DNA of 64,000 bases, from positions 3,100,001-3,164,000 of the forward strand of contig CP173058.1 of the NCBI GenBank assembly GCA_044772875.1. The letters run 5' to 3'. The notes below the pieces were generated by a model, which did no database searches, was not told the DNA's origin, and worked only from the letters and a program-made list of their open reading frames with translations. The translations under genes and the position numbers were made by a program. The stretch is from Morganella morganii_D. GTDB taxonomy: Bacteria > Pseudomonadota > Gammaproteobacteria > Enterobacterales > Enterobacteriaceae. Shown piece by piece: positions 35,186 to 43,445 of this stretch. Every line of letters begins with the position of its first letter. Position 1 is the stretch's first letter.

Positions 35186-36658
35186 ATGCACTTTTCACAA
35201 CAAACGTCACATCGTCCCGTCTGGTTTTGGGTCGCAGCTTATGTCACACTCTGGATTATTATCAGTTACGGATTGGATCCGACGGTACCATATGATGCTG
35301 TAGAAGCCCTGAACTGGGGAAAAACCGGTGAATGGGGTGCACCGAAAAACCCGTGGCTGGTCGGTATGCTGATGTACCCGGTCATCGCTTTCCCTGACCT
35401 GATTGCCGCCGATTTTTACTGGTATTTCATTCATTTCACCGGAACCGGCATCGGTATGCTCGGGGTATGGTATCTGACACACCGCCTCACGCAGCGTTCT
35501 GACTATGCCTGGCTGGCACTATTGTCGCTGAATCTGTCGGGGATTATTAATTTCGATTTAATCCCTTATAATGATAACTATATTCTGGTCACCTTCTGGC
35601 CATGGGTGCTGTACTTTTTTGTCCGCGCTGTTTATGACAATCCCGCCTGGTGGATTGGTTTTGCACTGACTTCCGGACTGGCTACCATGGGGAAATATTC
35701 TACACTGGCGCTGGTCGGGATGGTTTTTCTGTTCACCCTGTTTGTACCAAAAGCGCGGGAAAGTTACCGCTCACCCTGGTTTTATGCCGCTATCGCCCTC
35801 TGGTTTGCGCTGATCATTCCGAATGTTATCTGGCTGGCGAATAATGATTTCGCCGCCTTTAAATGGGTTGATTCACAGATTAAAACGGGTATAACCCTGA
35901 AGACCACCGGTTCACTGTTTACCGTTTTTTATCCGCTGATCATTATTGCTGTCATTATCCGCCTTAAAGGCGGTCGTTTCGGCTGGCCGAAAGAACAGGC
36001 ACGGCGGCTTATCAATATTATGATTCTGGCACCGCTTGCGGTGATTTATATCTGGTTCACCTTCCATAAAGGCGGACGTATTACCGAGTGGCTGCAACCT
36101 TTTGTGCTGATCTGCATTCCCGCGCTGATCTGCTCTGTGGTCACGCCGCCGCTCAAACCACTGAAAAACGTAATGAACGGGCTGATGGTCTTTGCTGTCA
36201 TCGTTATCGCGGGCTATGCCACGGTGATGGGTCTTAATATCCGTGATGCCGGACAGAAAAATACCGGGCTGAAAACCTTTACAACAGAGGCGGAAAGCTG
36301 GTGGGAACAGGAAACCGGAAAACCGCTGAAATACACCGGCGGGGAATATCTGCATGAGTGGGTGACGTTTTACGGCAAGCATCAGCCGGAAACTCTCCAG
36401 CCGTGGATCAATGAATTTGGCCATGACTACCGGGCAACCAATATTTATAATCTGCATGTCACCCGTGATGACATCCGCCGTGACGGTGCTCTGCTTATCG
36501 GAAAATTGAATCGAGCCTGTGCAGATGAACCGTTTACCGGCGCACTGGAAGACTGGCCGGATCTGGTTATCGCGAAGCGGAAACAGGTGGTATATCAGTC
36601 ACAGCCCGGCGCAAAAGAAGAAGCCGTCTGTCTGGGGATTGTCTGGCCGGAACAATAA
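35186..36658 (+). CDS. GT39-type (PMT_2) membrane glycosyltransferase, function unassigned
   Basis: Predicted GT-C fold glycosyltransferase of 490 residues with roughly 10-11 hydrophobic helices in the first 360 residues and a soluble C-terminal tail. After the first helix comes YGLDPTVPYDAVEALNWGKTGEWG, where the Asp/Glu pair occupies the place of the catalytic loop of ArnT/PMT-type enzymes. GKYSTLALVGMVFLF and NVIWLANND are further family-like segments. Such enzymes use polyprenyl-phosphate sugars to modify lipid A, O-antigen or proteins. The acceptor is unknown. It stands alone with its own terminator between yihI and adeP; no lipid-carrier or partner genes are near. ATG 35186 is chosen from the signal-anchor-like start. 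Confidence 0.75.
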   Translation: MHFSQQTSHRPVWFWVAAYVTLWIIISYGLDPTVPYDAVEALNWGKTGEWGAPKNPWLVGMLMYPVIAFPDLIAADFYWYFIHFTGTGIGMLGVWYLTHRLTQRSDYAWLALLSLNLSGIINFDLIPYNDNYILVTFWPWVLYFFVRAVYDNPAWWIGFALTSGLATMGKYSTLALVGMVFLFTLFVPKARESYRSPWFYAAIALWFALIIPNVIWLANNDFAAFKWVDSQIKTGITLKTTGSLFTVFYPLIIIAVIIRLKGGRFGWPKEQARRLINIMILAPLAVIYIWFTFHKGGRITEWLQPFVLICIPALICSVVTPPLKPLKNVMNGLMVFAVIVIAGYATVMGLNIRDAGQKNTGLKTFTTEAESWWEQETGKPLKYTGGEYLHEWVTFYGKHQPETLQPWINEFGHDYRATNIYNLHVTRDDIRRDGALLIGKLNRACADEPFTGALEDWPDLVIAKRKQVVYQSQPGAKEEAVCLGIVWPEQ

Positions 36659-36668
36659 AACGGATACA

Positions 36669-36702
36669 AAAAAACCGCGCCGGTATCACCGCGCGGTTTT
36701 TT
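36669..36702. terminator. Bidirectional terminator between the GT39 gene and adeP
   Basis: A 12-bp stem (AAAAAACCGCGC / GCGCGGTTTTTT) with a 10-nt loop lies 10 bp after the glycosyltransferase stop and 22 bp from the adeP stop. It terminates both converging transcripts. Confidence 0.88.
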
Positions 36703-36723
36703 CACATCTTACCGGCGGCCTGA

Positions 36724-38058
36724 TCAGGCGTCCACAAACACCATTTTCAGAATAAACAGCAGTGATACCACCACCACACACAGGTTCAGCTCACGCCAGC
36801 GGCCGGTGCCCAGCTTCATAGCGCAGTAAGCAATAAACCCTAATGCAATCCCTTCGGTGATAGAGAAACTGAACGGCATCATCACGGCAGTCACAAACGC
36901 CGGAACAGATTCGGTCAGATCATTCCAGTTCACCCGCACCAGGCTGGAGGTCATCAGCACGCCGACATAAATCAGTGCCCCGGCGGTGGCATAAGCCGGC
37001 ACCATCGCCGCCAGCGGCGAAATAAAGATAGCCGCGAGGAACAGCAGGCCGACCACAATGGCCGTCAGACCGGTACGCCCGCCGACAGAAACCCCGGAGG
37101 TACTTTCAATAAATGCGGTAACCGAGGATGTCCCCATCGCGGAACCGGCGACAGAGCTGATACTGTCCACATACAGCGCTTTTTTCATGTTCGGGAAACG
37201 GCCTTTCTCATCCGCCAGCCCGGCCTTGTCTGTCACGCCGATCAGAGTGCCGGAGGAATCAAACAGATTCACCAGCATAAACGAGAAGATAATCCCGGCA
37301 AGGGATAAATCCAGCGCGCCCATAATATCCACATGGCCGACAACAGACGTAATTCCCGGCGGCACATCAAATATGCCCTTATAGGTGACATCCCCGAGGA
37401 AAAGCCCGATGGAGGTTGTCACCACAATCGACACCAGCACAGCGGCATGAATATTACGCGCAGCCAGAATGGCGATAATAAAGAAGCCCAGAGCACCCAG
37501 CACCACATTGTGCTCAGTAAACTTACCGATAGTCACCAGCGTATCCGGATTCGGTATAATAATACCGGCATTTTTCAGCCCCATCATGGCGATAAACAAC
37601 CCGATACCGCTGGTGATCCCCACCCGCAGACTCAGCGGGATATGGGCGATCAGCCAGTAACGGATGCGCAGTAAAGTCAGGATAAACAGCCCGACCGCAC
37701 CCCAGAAGATCGCGCCCATCGCCACTTCCCAGGAGTAGTGCATTGCACCCACCACCACAAAGGCGAAAAAGGCATTCAGCCCCATTGCCGGCGCAACCGC
37801 CACCGGCAGGTTAGCAAATAACCCCATCCCGATACTGCCGATGGCCGCAATCAGACAGGTGGTGACAAACACCGCTTTGATATCCATCCCGGCGAACGAG
37901 AGGATCTGCGGGTTTACAAAGATGATATACACCATGGTAAGGAAGGTGGTCAGCCCGGCAATAATTTCTGTGCGGACAGTTGTGCCGTGTTCCTGTAATT
38001 TAAACACGCGCTGGAGCAGGCCCTGATGAGGATCAGTGCCGGAAGTCTGAGTAGTCAT
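36724..38058 (-). CDS. adeP: Adenine permease AdeP (PurP), NCS2 AzgA-type
   Basis: Proton-coupled purine base uptake carrier, inner membrane. It has 444 residues (E. coli AdeP 445) and about 13-14 helices. Typical AzgA-branch stretches are FKLQEHGTTVRTEIIAGLTTFLTM, NLPVAVAPAMGLNAFFAF, the TM8 segment NLFDSSGTLIGVTDKAGL and GTSSVTAFIESTSGVSVGGRTGL. The details KNAGIIIPNPDTLV and ADEKGRFPNMKKALYVDSISS are closer to E. coli AdeP (YieG) than to AdeQ (YicO) or GhxP/GhxQ, so adenine is the likely substrate. A PurR-like box lies about 60 bp upstream. Confidence 0.87.
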   Translation of the reverse strand: MTTQTSGTDPHQGLLQRVFKLQEHGTTVRTEIIAGLTTFLTMVYIIFVNPQILSFAGMDIKAVFVTTCLIAAIGSIGMGLFANLPVAVAPAMGLNAFFAFVVVGAMHYSWEVAMGAIFWGAVGLFILTLLRIRYWLIAHIPLSLRVGITSGIGLFIAMMGLKNAGIIIPNPDTLVTIGKFTEHNVVLGALGFFIIAILAARNIHAAVLVSIVVTTSIGLFLGDVTYKGIFDVPPGITSVVGHVDIMGALDLSLAGIIFSFMLVNLFDSSGTLIGVTDKAGLADEKGRFPNMKKALYVDSISSVAGSAMGTSSVTAFIESTSGVSVGGRTGLTAIVVGLLFLAAIFISPLAAMVPAYATAGALIYVGVLMTSSLVRVNWNDLTESVPAFVTAVMMPFSFSITEGIALGFIAYCAMKLGTGRWRELNLCVVVVSLLFILKMVFVDA

Positions 38059-38116
38059 GAATAAGGAGTCCCGGAAATTTGTTTTTTTCGGCTTATCCTA
38101 CCGCATCGTTTTCAAA

Positions 38117-38132
38117 AAGAAAACGTTTGCGT
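38117..38132 (-). promoter_or_regulatory. PurR-like box upstream of adeP
   Basis: On the minus strand ACGCAAACGTTTTCTT matches 14 of 16 positions of the PurR consensus ACGCAAACGTTTGCGT. It is centred about 66 bp ahead of the adeP start, a usual place for a PurR operator. Confidence 0.65.
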
Positions 38133-38188
38133 TTCACCGGGGGGGAAATCCCGGCCATTAACTGCACCGGGATTGTGGCTGATCAAAC

Positions 38189-38962
38189 TTATGATGAGCA
38201 GGATGCAGGCTTCTCTGACAACAGAACAGGTTTTTCCCTGCCGCAGCCTAACAGGCGGGAGAGCCACGACTGACGTGGCTGCCGCTGTAATGAATAGCGG
38301 CGCATCAGAGCATTCGCCCCCAGTTCCAGACCGGAGCACATCACAAAATAGATGAAGGCAACAAACAGGAAAATCTCTGTCGGGTACACCATACTGCGGT
38401 TATTGACCTGAGACGCGAGGAATGAGAGTTCCCCCACACCCGCGATATAGGCCAGTGAAGTATCTTTAATCAGCGCAATCCACTGATTAATAAAGGATGG
38501 GATCATCATCCGTAATGCCTGCGGCAACACAATGTGCCACAGCACTTCCCACCGGCTGAAGCCGAGAGACATCCCTGCCTGCCACTGTCCTTTACCGATC
38601 GCCAGAATACCGGCCTTCACGCCGTGGGCGATATAAGCAGAGGTGACCAGCGCCAGTGCGCAAACCACGGTGGTGATTTCCGGCACATCCACACCAAAGG
38701 CGATCGGCAGCAGGAAATAGACCCAAAATATCAGCATAATGATGGGAATGGCGCGGAAAAACCCGAGAAATGCCGCAAACAGGTTTACCCACCAGCCGCG
38801 CAGCATCGCCAGCATCACACCGCCGATTGTTCCCAGCACCACTGAAACGGCACCGGCAATCAGGCTGATCACCAGCGTCAGTGCCGCGCCTTCAAGCGGG
38901 CCGTCAGGGAACGTGCCGAACAGCAGGTATTCCCAGTTGTCACGAATAACGGAAAAATCCAT
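38189..38962 (-). CDS. Polar amino acid ABC transporter permease (second subunit)
   Basis: Inner-membrane permease of the HisMQ/GltK type, 257 residues with about five helices. The EAA loop, which docks the ATPase, reads YIAHGVKAGILAIGKGQWQAGMSLGFSRWEVLWHIVLPQA (about residues 112-151). The basic C-terminal tail is longer than usual (RRYSLQRQPRQSWLSRLLGCGRE). It starts one base after the preceding permease stops, so the two are co-translated and form the heterodimeric channel. No ATP-binding subunit gene follows: adeP starts 130 bp downstream. The solute is most likely glutamate/aspartate or another polar amino acid, not proven. Confidence 0.85.
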   Translation of the reverse strand: MDFSVIRDNWEYLLFGTFPDGPLEGAALTLVISLIAGAVSVVLGTIGGVMLAMLRGWWVNLFAAFLGFFRAIPIIMLIFWVYFLLPIAFGVDVPEITTVVCALALVTSAYIAHGVKAGILAIGKGQWQAGMSLGFSRWEVLWHIVLPQALRMMIPSFINQWIALIKDTSLAYIAGVGELSFLASQVNNRSMVYPTEIFLFVAFIYFVMCSGLELGANALMRRYSLQRQPRQSWLSRLLGCGREKPVLLSEKPASCSS

Positions 38963-38963
38963 C

Positions 38964-39701
38964 TTAGTACCCCTGTACCAGTGCCCGCTGTGTCCGCCAC
39001 TGCCCGAATGCTTCCATCACAGCGATAATGGCAATATAGAGGATCGTCGCGACCCCGAAGGCTTCAAAGGTTTGTAAGGACTGACTTTCTACCTGACGCG
39101 ATGCGTAAGATAATTCAGCCACGCCGATCGCCATGGTCAGGGAAGAGTTTTTCACCACATTCATATACTGCCCGAGCAGCGGCGGCATCGCGATTCTGAC
39201 CGCCTGCGGCAGCACCACATAACGCATGGACTGCCATGGTGTCAGACCGAGAGCCAGCGCCGCTGATTTCTGCTGCCGCCCGATCCCGGCAATGCCCGCC
39301 CGTAGTTCTTCCGCAATAAACGGTGCAGAGTAGAGCGTCAGCCCGAACCACCCGGCGATAAATTCAAATGACGGCCACGCGAGTGTCAGCCCGGCCAGTT
39401 CAATCTCATGCGGTGTATTCAGCCAGGTTTTCAGCGCCTGCGGCAGAATTTCCCCGGATGCGAAATACCAGAAAAACAGCTGCACCAGCAGTGGTGTGTT
39501 ACGGAATATACTGGTGTAAGCACTAACTAACCAACGGATCAGTGCAAACTGACTGTCCCGCCCGGCCACCAGCAGAAAGCCCAGCAGTGTGGCCGCAAGG
39601 ATCGTCCAGAATGAGATAAGCAGAGTGATCACAAACCCCTGCCCCAGCCATCCCAGATATTCCGGCGCAAGTAAGTGCGCACTTATAAATTGCTCAAACA
39701 T
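38964..39701 (-). CDS. Polar amino acid ABC transporter permease (first subunit)
   Basis: Inner-membrane permease of the GltJ type, 245 residues with about five helices. The N-terminal SAYTSIFRNTPLLVQLFFWYFA is a family signature. The EAA loop reads FIAEELRAGIAGIGRQQKSAALALGLTPWQSMRYVVLPQA (about 128-167). It lies 78 bp downstream of the binding-protein gene and abuts the second permease, giving the order binding protein-permease-permease. In E. coli gltIJKL a fourth gene encodes the ATPase; it is missing here. Confidence 0.87.
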   Translation of the reverse strand: MFEQFISAHLLAPEYLGWLGQGFVITLLISFWTILAATLLGFLLVAGRDSQFALIRWLVSAYTSIFRNTPLLVQLFFWYFASGEILPQALKTWLNTPHEIELAGLTLAWPSFEFIAGWFGLTLYSAPFIAEELRAGIAGIGRQQKSAALALGLTPWQSMRYVVLPQAVRIAMPPLLGQYMNVVKNSSLTMAIGVAELSYASRQVESQSLQTFEAFGVATILYIAIIAVMEAFGQWRTQRALVQGY

Positions 39702-39779
39702 CCGGTAATCCCGTTATATTGCCGCAGAAATGCAGGAAGCCTCACCGGAGTGAGGCCTGATTCAGATAACACAATCACA

Positions 39780-40613
39780 TTACTTCGGCTGGTCAGCCAG
39801 CGGGGCAAACTTAAATTCACCGCGCGGTTGTTCCGCTTTGGTGCCCGGACCAAACCACTGGTTATAAATTTGCTGTGATTTACCCTCACTTTCGAGTTTC
39901 AGCAGAGTTTTATTCACTGCCTCCACCAGACGGGTTTCCCCTTTTGGTGCTGCCAGTGCCTGATATTCACGGGTCAGGCTGAACGGAGAGAGTTCAAACT
40001 CTGCTTTCACCGATTCCGGCAGATTACCCAGCAACCCGACCAGTTTGGCATCATCCTGAGTGATAGCATCGACGTTACCATTACGCAGTGCCGCGAAGGC
40101 CAGCGGGGTATCATCATAAGAAATGACTTTAGTGCCGGGATATTTCTCACGCAGAGTCACTTCCTGAACGGTGCCTTTATCCGCACCGATGCGCAGTTTT
40201 GCCACATCTTCCGGCGTTTTCAGCACACCTTTGCGGGCAATAAATTTCTGTCCGGTCTGAAAATCAGGAATGGAGAAGTCCACCTGTTTCGCACGCTCAT
40301 CCGTAATGGTGAAGTTTGCTCCGATTAAATCCACTTTGCCGGAGACCAGCAGCGGAATGCGGTTTGCCGGGTTGGTCGGACGCAGTTCCAGCTTCACTCC
40401 CAGATCATCAGCGACAGCCTGTGCAATATCCGCATCATAACCGGCCAGTTTTTTGGTCTGCGGATCGATAAATCCGAATGGCGGGTTGCTGTCAAAAACC
40501 GAAATACGGATCACGCCGGCTTTCTGAATGTCATCAAGCTTATCAGCCTGTGCAGTACCACTTACTAACGCTAAACCGGCAAGCAGAGCCGGAACAAATA
40601 ATGTCGGTTTCAT
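39780..40613 (-). CDS. Periplasmic amino-acid-binding protein (SBP family 3)
   Basis: Soluble periplasmic receptor of the adjacent importer, 277 residues. A signal peptide (MKPTLFVPALLAGLALVSGTAQA) is followed by KLDDIQKAGVIRISVFDSNPPFGF, then the family 3 motif GYDADIAQAVADDLGVKLEL (about 58-77). RIPLLVSGKVDLIGANFTITDERAKQVDFS (the R-x-P/DLI-x-A ligand-site region) follows. It resembles PEB1/GltI-type acidic amino acid receptors, but the ligand cannot be fixed from sequence alone. ATG 40613 has AGGGG six bases upstream; a GTG two codons earlier is less likely. Confidence 0.87.
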   Translation of the reverse strand: MKPTLFVPALLAGLALVSGTAQADKLDDIQKAGVIRISVFDSNPPFGFIDPQTKKLAGYDADIAQAVADDLGVKLELRPTNPANRIPLLVSGKVDLIGANFTITDERAKQVDFSIPDFQTGQKFIARKGVLKTPEDVAKLRIGADKGTVQEVTLREKYPGTKVISYDDTPLAFAALRNGNVDAITQDDAKLVGLLGNLPESVKAEFELSPFSLTREYQALAAPKGETRLVEAVNKTLLKLESEGKSQQIYNQWFGPGTKAEQPRGEFKFAPLADQPK

Positions 40614-40839
40614 ACACACCCCTGGAATTAGTCACAGAAAACGTCAATTTGTGTAAATCACACTCTCACGCTACCAACTCCTGCTTAGTTCCTGAAATAC
40701 TAAGAAAGAATAATTCCATAACTGATTGTTCTAAGATGAACACGGGGACAGGGCATCCTGCTGCAATAACAAGCTATTATCTTTAATTCCCGCATTTTTA
40801 TTAAAAAAATTATGTCCGGACAGAAAAACGCTGAACTAA

Positions 40840-40866
40840 AAAGCCGGTCAGGATAAGATCGGCTTT
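40840..40866 (-). terminator. Terminator of the pst-phoU operon
   Basis: A 10-bp stem (one G-T pair) bounded by AAAGCCG and CGGCTTT, with five T following on the minus strand, lies about 100 bp past the phoU stop. The stretch between it and the binding-protein start (40614-40839) contains only AT-rich promoter-like sequence. Confidence 0.75.
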
Positions 40867-40964
40867 ATGTCTTACGGGGTCAGTGCATTACCGCACCTCT
40901 GGCAATATCCGGTGATATTCTGCGGGGTACTATTGCTGATCTGCTCCGGGAACACTGTTTTGTC

Positions 40965-41735
40965 TTATGCCGGGTCATTCCCTTTTTCGCTGTTATGACT
41001 GTGTGCGGAAACTTCAATCACATGCTCACCGAGCAGGATACGTTCAACATCATCCCCTTTCACATGACGGAAGTCCTGTCCCTTCACATAATAGAAGATA
41101 AATTCACAGATATTCTGACAGCGGTCGCCGATACGCTCGATAGAGCGGGCACAAAACAGCGCGGTCAGGACACTCGGGATAGTGCGCGGATCTTCCATCA
41201 TGTAGGTCATCAGCTGGCGGACAATCCCTTCATATTCCTGGTCAACTTTCTGGTCTTCACGGTAGATGCGGATAGCTTCCTGAATATCCATACGCGCAAA
41301 AGCATCCAGTACATCATGCAGCATCTGAATAGCATGGCGGCCGAGGGATTCCAGACTGACCAGCAGCGGCTGATGCTGCTGTGAAAATTTTTCCAGTGCG
41401 GTTTTGGCAATTTTATCCGCCACATCCCCGATACGCTCAAGTTCAGCGATAGTTTTGGAAATTGCCATAATCAGGCGCAGGTCGCTCGCCGTCGGCTGGC
41501 GCTTGGCGATAATGCGGACACAGGCCTCATCAATCATCACTTCCATGATGTTGACCTGCTTATCACCGGCGATAACTTCACGCGCCAGCTCTTCATCCTG
41601 GTTATGCATGGCAGTGATCGCTTTGCCGAGCTGCTCTTCCACCAGCCCGCCCATCGTCATCATTTCTGTGCGGATATGCTCTAATTCAGCATTAAACTGC
41701 CCGGAAATATGTTTATTGTGATTCAGATTTTCCAT
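40965..41735 (-). CDS. phoU: Phosphate signalling protein PhoU
   Basis: Metal-binding helical-bundle protein that couples PstSCAB transport state to PhoR and restrains the Pho regulon when phosphate is ample. It has 256 residues, slightly longer than E. coli PhoU (241) because of a C-terminal tail (LGEHVIEVSAHSHNSEKGNDPA). Two three-helix repeats each contain the metal motif: ELERIGDVADKIAKTAL and SIERIGDRCQNICEFIFYYVKG (E/D-x3-D-x-x-x-N/D pattern). ATG 41735 is chosen for GGAGAC upstream and the family start NLNHNKHISGQFNAEL. It is the last gene of pstSCAB-phoU, 13 bp after pstB. Confidence 0.96.
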   Translation of the reverse strand: MENLNHNKHISGQFNAELEHIRTEMMTMGGLVEEQLGKAITAMHNQDEELAREVIAGDKQVNIMEVMIDEACVRIIAKRQPTASDLRLIMAISKTIAELERIGDVADKIAKTALEKFSQQHQPLLVSLESLGRHAIQMLHDVLDAFARMDIQEAIRIYREDQKVDQEYEGIVRQLMTYMMEDPRTIPSVLTALFCARSIERIGDRCQNICEFIFYYVKGQDFRHVKGDDVERILLGEHVIEVSAHSHNSEKGNDPA

Positions 41736-41748
41736 GATTGTCTCCGCA

Positions 41749-42525
41749 TCAGCCATAACGACCGGTGATGTAATCTTCGGTTTGTTTCTTACCCGGTGTG
41801 GTAAACAGGGTATCAGTATCACTGAATTCAATCAGTTCCCCCAGATACATAAACGCAGTGTGGTCAGAACAACGCGCCGCCTGCTGCATGTTATGGGTGA
41901 CGATCACCACGGTATATTCCGATTTCAGCTCACTGATAAGCTCTTCAATGCGCCCGGTGGAGATAGGATCCAGCGCCGAGCACGGCTCATCCAGCAGCAG
42001 AACCTCAGGACGGATAGCAATACCGCGGGCAATACACAAACGCTGCTGCTGACCGCCGGAGAGACTGTAGCCGCTCTGATGCAGCTTGTCCTTGGTCTCA
42101 TTCCACAGCGCCGCTTTGGTCAGCGCCCACTGCACCCGCTCATCCATTTCAGCACGCGGTAGTTTTTCAAACAGACGGACACCAAAGGCAATGTTGTCAT
42201 AAATGGACATCGGGAACGGCGTCGGCTTCTGAAACACCATGCCGACTTTGGCGCGTAATAACGCGATATCCTGGGTATCTGTCAGAATATTGGTGCCATC
42301 GAGCAGGATTTCCCCTTCCGCACGCTGTTCATTATACAGTGCGTACATTTTGTTGAAGGTGCGCAGCAGCGTCGATTTCCCGCAACCGGACGGGCCGATA
42401 AAGGCCGTGACTTTATTTTTGGCGATATCCAGCGAAATGTTTTTCAGCGCGTGGAACTGGCCGTAATAGAAGTTCAGATCACGAACCTGAATTTTGCTTT
42501 CAGTTACGTTTTGAATTTTACTCAT
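41749..42525 (-). CDS. pstB: Phosphate ABC transporter ATP-binding protein PstB
   Basis: ATPase of the high-affinity phosphate importer. It has 258 residues (E. coli 257). Walker A is GPSGCGKSTLLRTFNKM (about 43-59), the Q-loop is in VGMVFQKPTPFPMSIYDN, the ABC signature is YSLSGGQQQRLCIARG, and Walker B is LLLDEPCSALDPIST, with the switch His in VIVTHNMQQAARCSD. It is 31 bp after pstA. It should form a dimer under PstA/PstC at the inner membrane. Confidence 0.97.
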   Translation of the reverse strand: MSKIQNVTESKIQVRDLNFYYGQFHALKNISLDIAKNKVTAFIGPSGCGKSTLLRTFNKMYALYNEQRAEGEILLDGTNILTDTQDIALLRAKVGMVFQKPTPFPMSIYDNIAFGVRLFEKLPRAEMDERVQWALTKAALWNETKDKLHQSGYSLSGGQQQRLCIARGIAIRPEVLLLDEPCSALDPISTGRIEELISELKSEYTVVIVTHNMQQAARCSDHTAFMYLGELIEFSDTDTLFTTPGKKQTEDYITGRYG

Positions 42526-42556
42526 GACTCTCTCTCATTCATCCGCAGTCATTTAA

Positions 42557-43444
42557 TCAGTGCTTTTTCTTCGCAAACAGCACACGCGCCACGATATTAA
42601 TTAACAGCACACACAGTGTGATCAGCAGGACACCCGCCCAGGCCAGACTCTGCCACTCCGCAAACGGGCTCATGGCAAACTTGAAGATGGTGACCGGCAG
42701 GTTGGCAATCGGCTGCATCAGATCCGTACTCCAGAACTGGTTGGAGAGGGAGGTAAAAAGCAGCGGTGCCGTTTCCCCGGCAATACGGGCAATCGCCAGC
42801 AGCACCCCGGTGATAATCCCGGAGACCGAGGCTTTCAGGGTAATCGCTGAAATCATTTTCCATTTTGGTGTGCCGAGGGCATACGCCGCTTCGCGCAGGC
42901 TGTCCGGCACCAGACGCAGCATGTTTTCCGTGGTGCGGATAACAATCGGGATCTGTAACAGTGCCAGGGCAATCACCCCCGCCCAACCGGAGAAGTGCTG
43001 CATCTGTGTCACCACAATGGTGTAGACAAACAGCCCGACCACAATTGACGGTGCGGATAACAGAATATCGTTAATAAAACGGGTCACTTCCGCCAGCCAG
43101 GACTTACGGCCATATTCCGCCAGATAAATCCCGGCGAGGATCCCCAGCGGGGTTCCGATAACTGTCGCCCATAAGATCAGCAGGCCGGAACCGACAATGG
43201 CGTTCGCCAGTCCCCCGCCTTCCGTGTTCGGCGGCGGTGTCATTTCGGTGAACAGCGCCGGCGACATGCCGTCTATCCCTTTGGTGACGGTCGAAAACAG
43301 GATCCAGATTAACCAGAACAGCCCGAAGGCCATCGTGGACATGGATAAGAACAGGGCAACGCGGTTTTTCTGACGGCGCCAGTACTGGCGCTTCTGCCGT
43401 GCGCTGATATCCACTTTCGGTTGTTGAATATTCATTTCAGCCAT
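42557..43444 (-). CDS. pstA: Phosphate ABC transporter permease PstA
   Basis: Inner-membrane channel subunit of PstSCAB, 295 residues (E. coli 296), about six helices. The cytoplasmic EAA loop is in REAAYALGTPKWKMISAITLKASVSGIITGVLLAIARIAGETAPL (about 188-232), the hallmark of the PstA/PstC/ModB type. The N-terminus is basic and cytosolic (ARQKRQYWRRQKNR). It starts one base after pstC ends, so the two channel subunits are translationally coupled. Confidence 0.96.
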   Translation of the reverse strand: MAEMNIQQPKVDISARQKRQYWRRQKNRVALFLSMSTMAFGLFWLIWILFSTVTKGIDGMSPALFTEMTPPPNTEGGGLANAIVGSGLLILWATVIGTPLGILAGIYLAEYGRKSWLAEVTRFINDILLSAPSIVVGLFVYTIVVTQMQHFSGWAGVIALALLQIPIVIRTTENMLRLVPDSLREAAYALGTPKWKMISAITLKASVSGIITGVLLAIARIAGETAPLLFTSLSNQFWSTDLMQPIANLPVTIFKFAMSPFAEWQSLAWAGVLLITLCVLLINIVARVLFAKKKH

Positions 43445-43445
43445 C

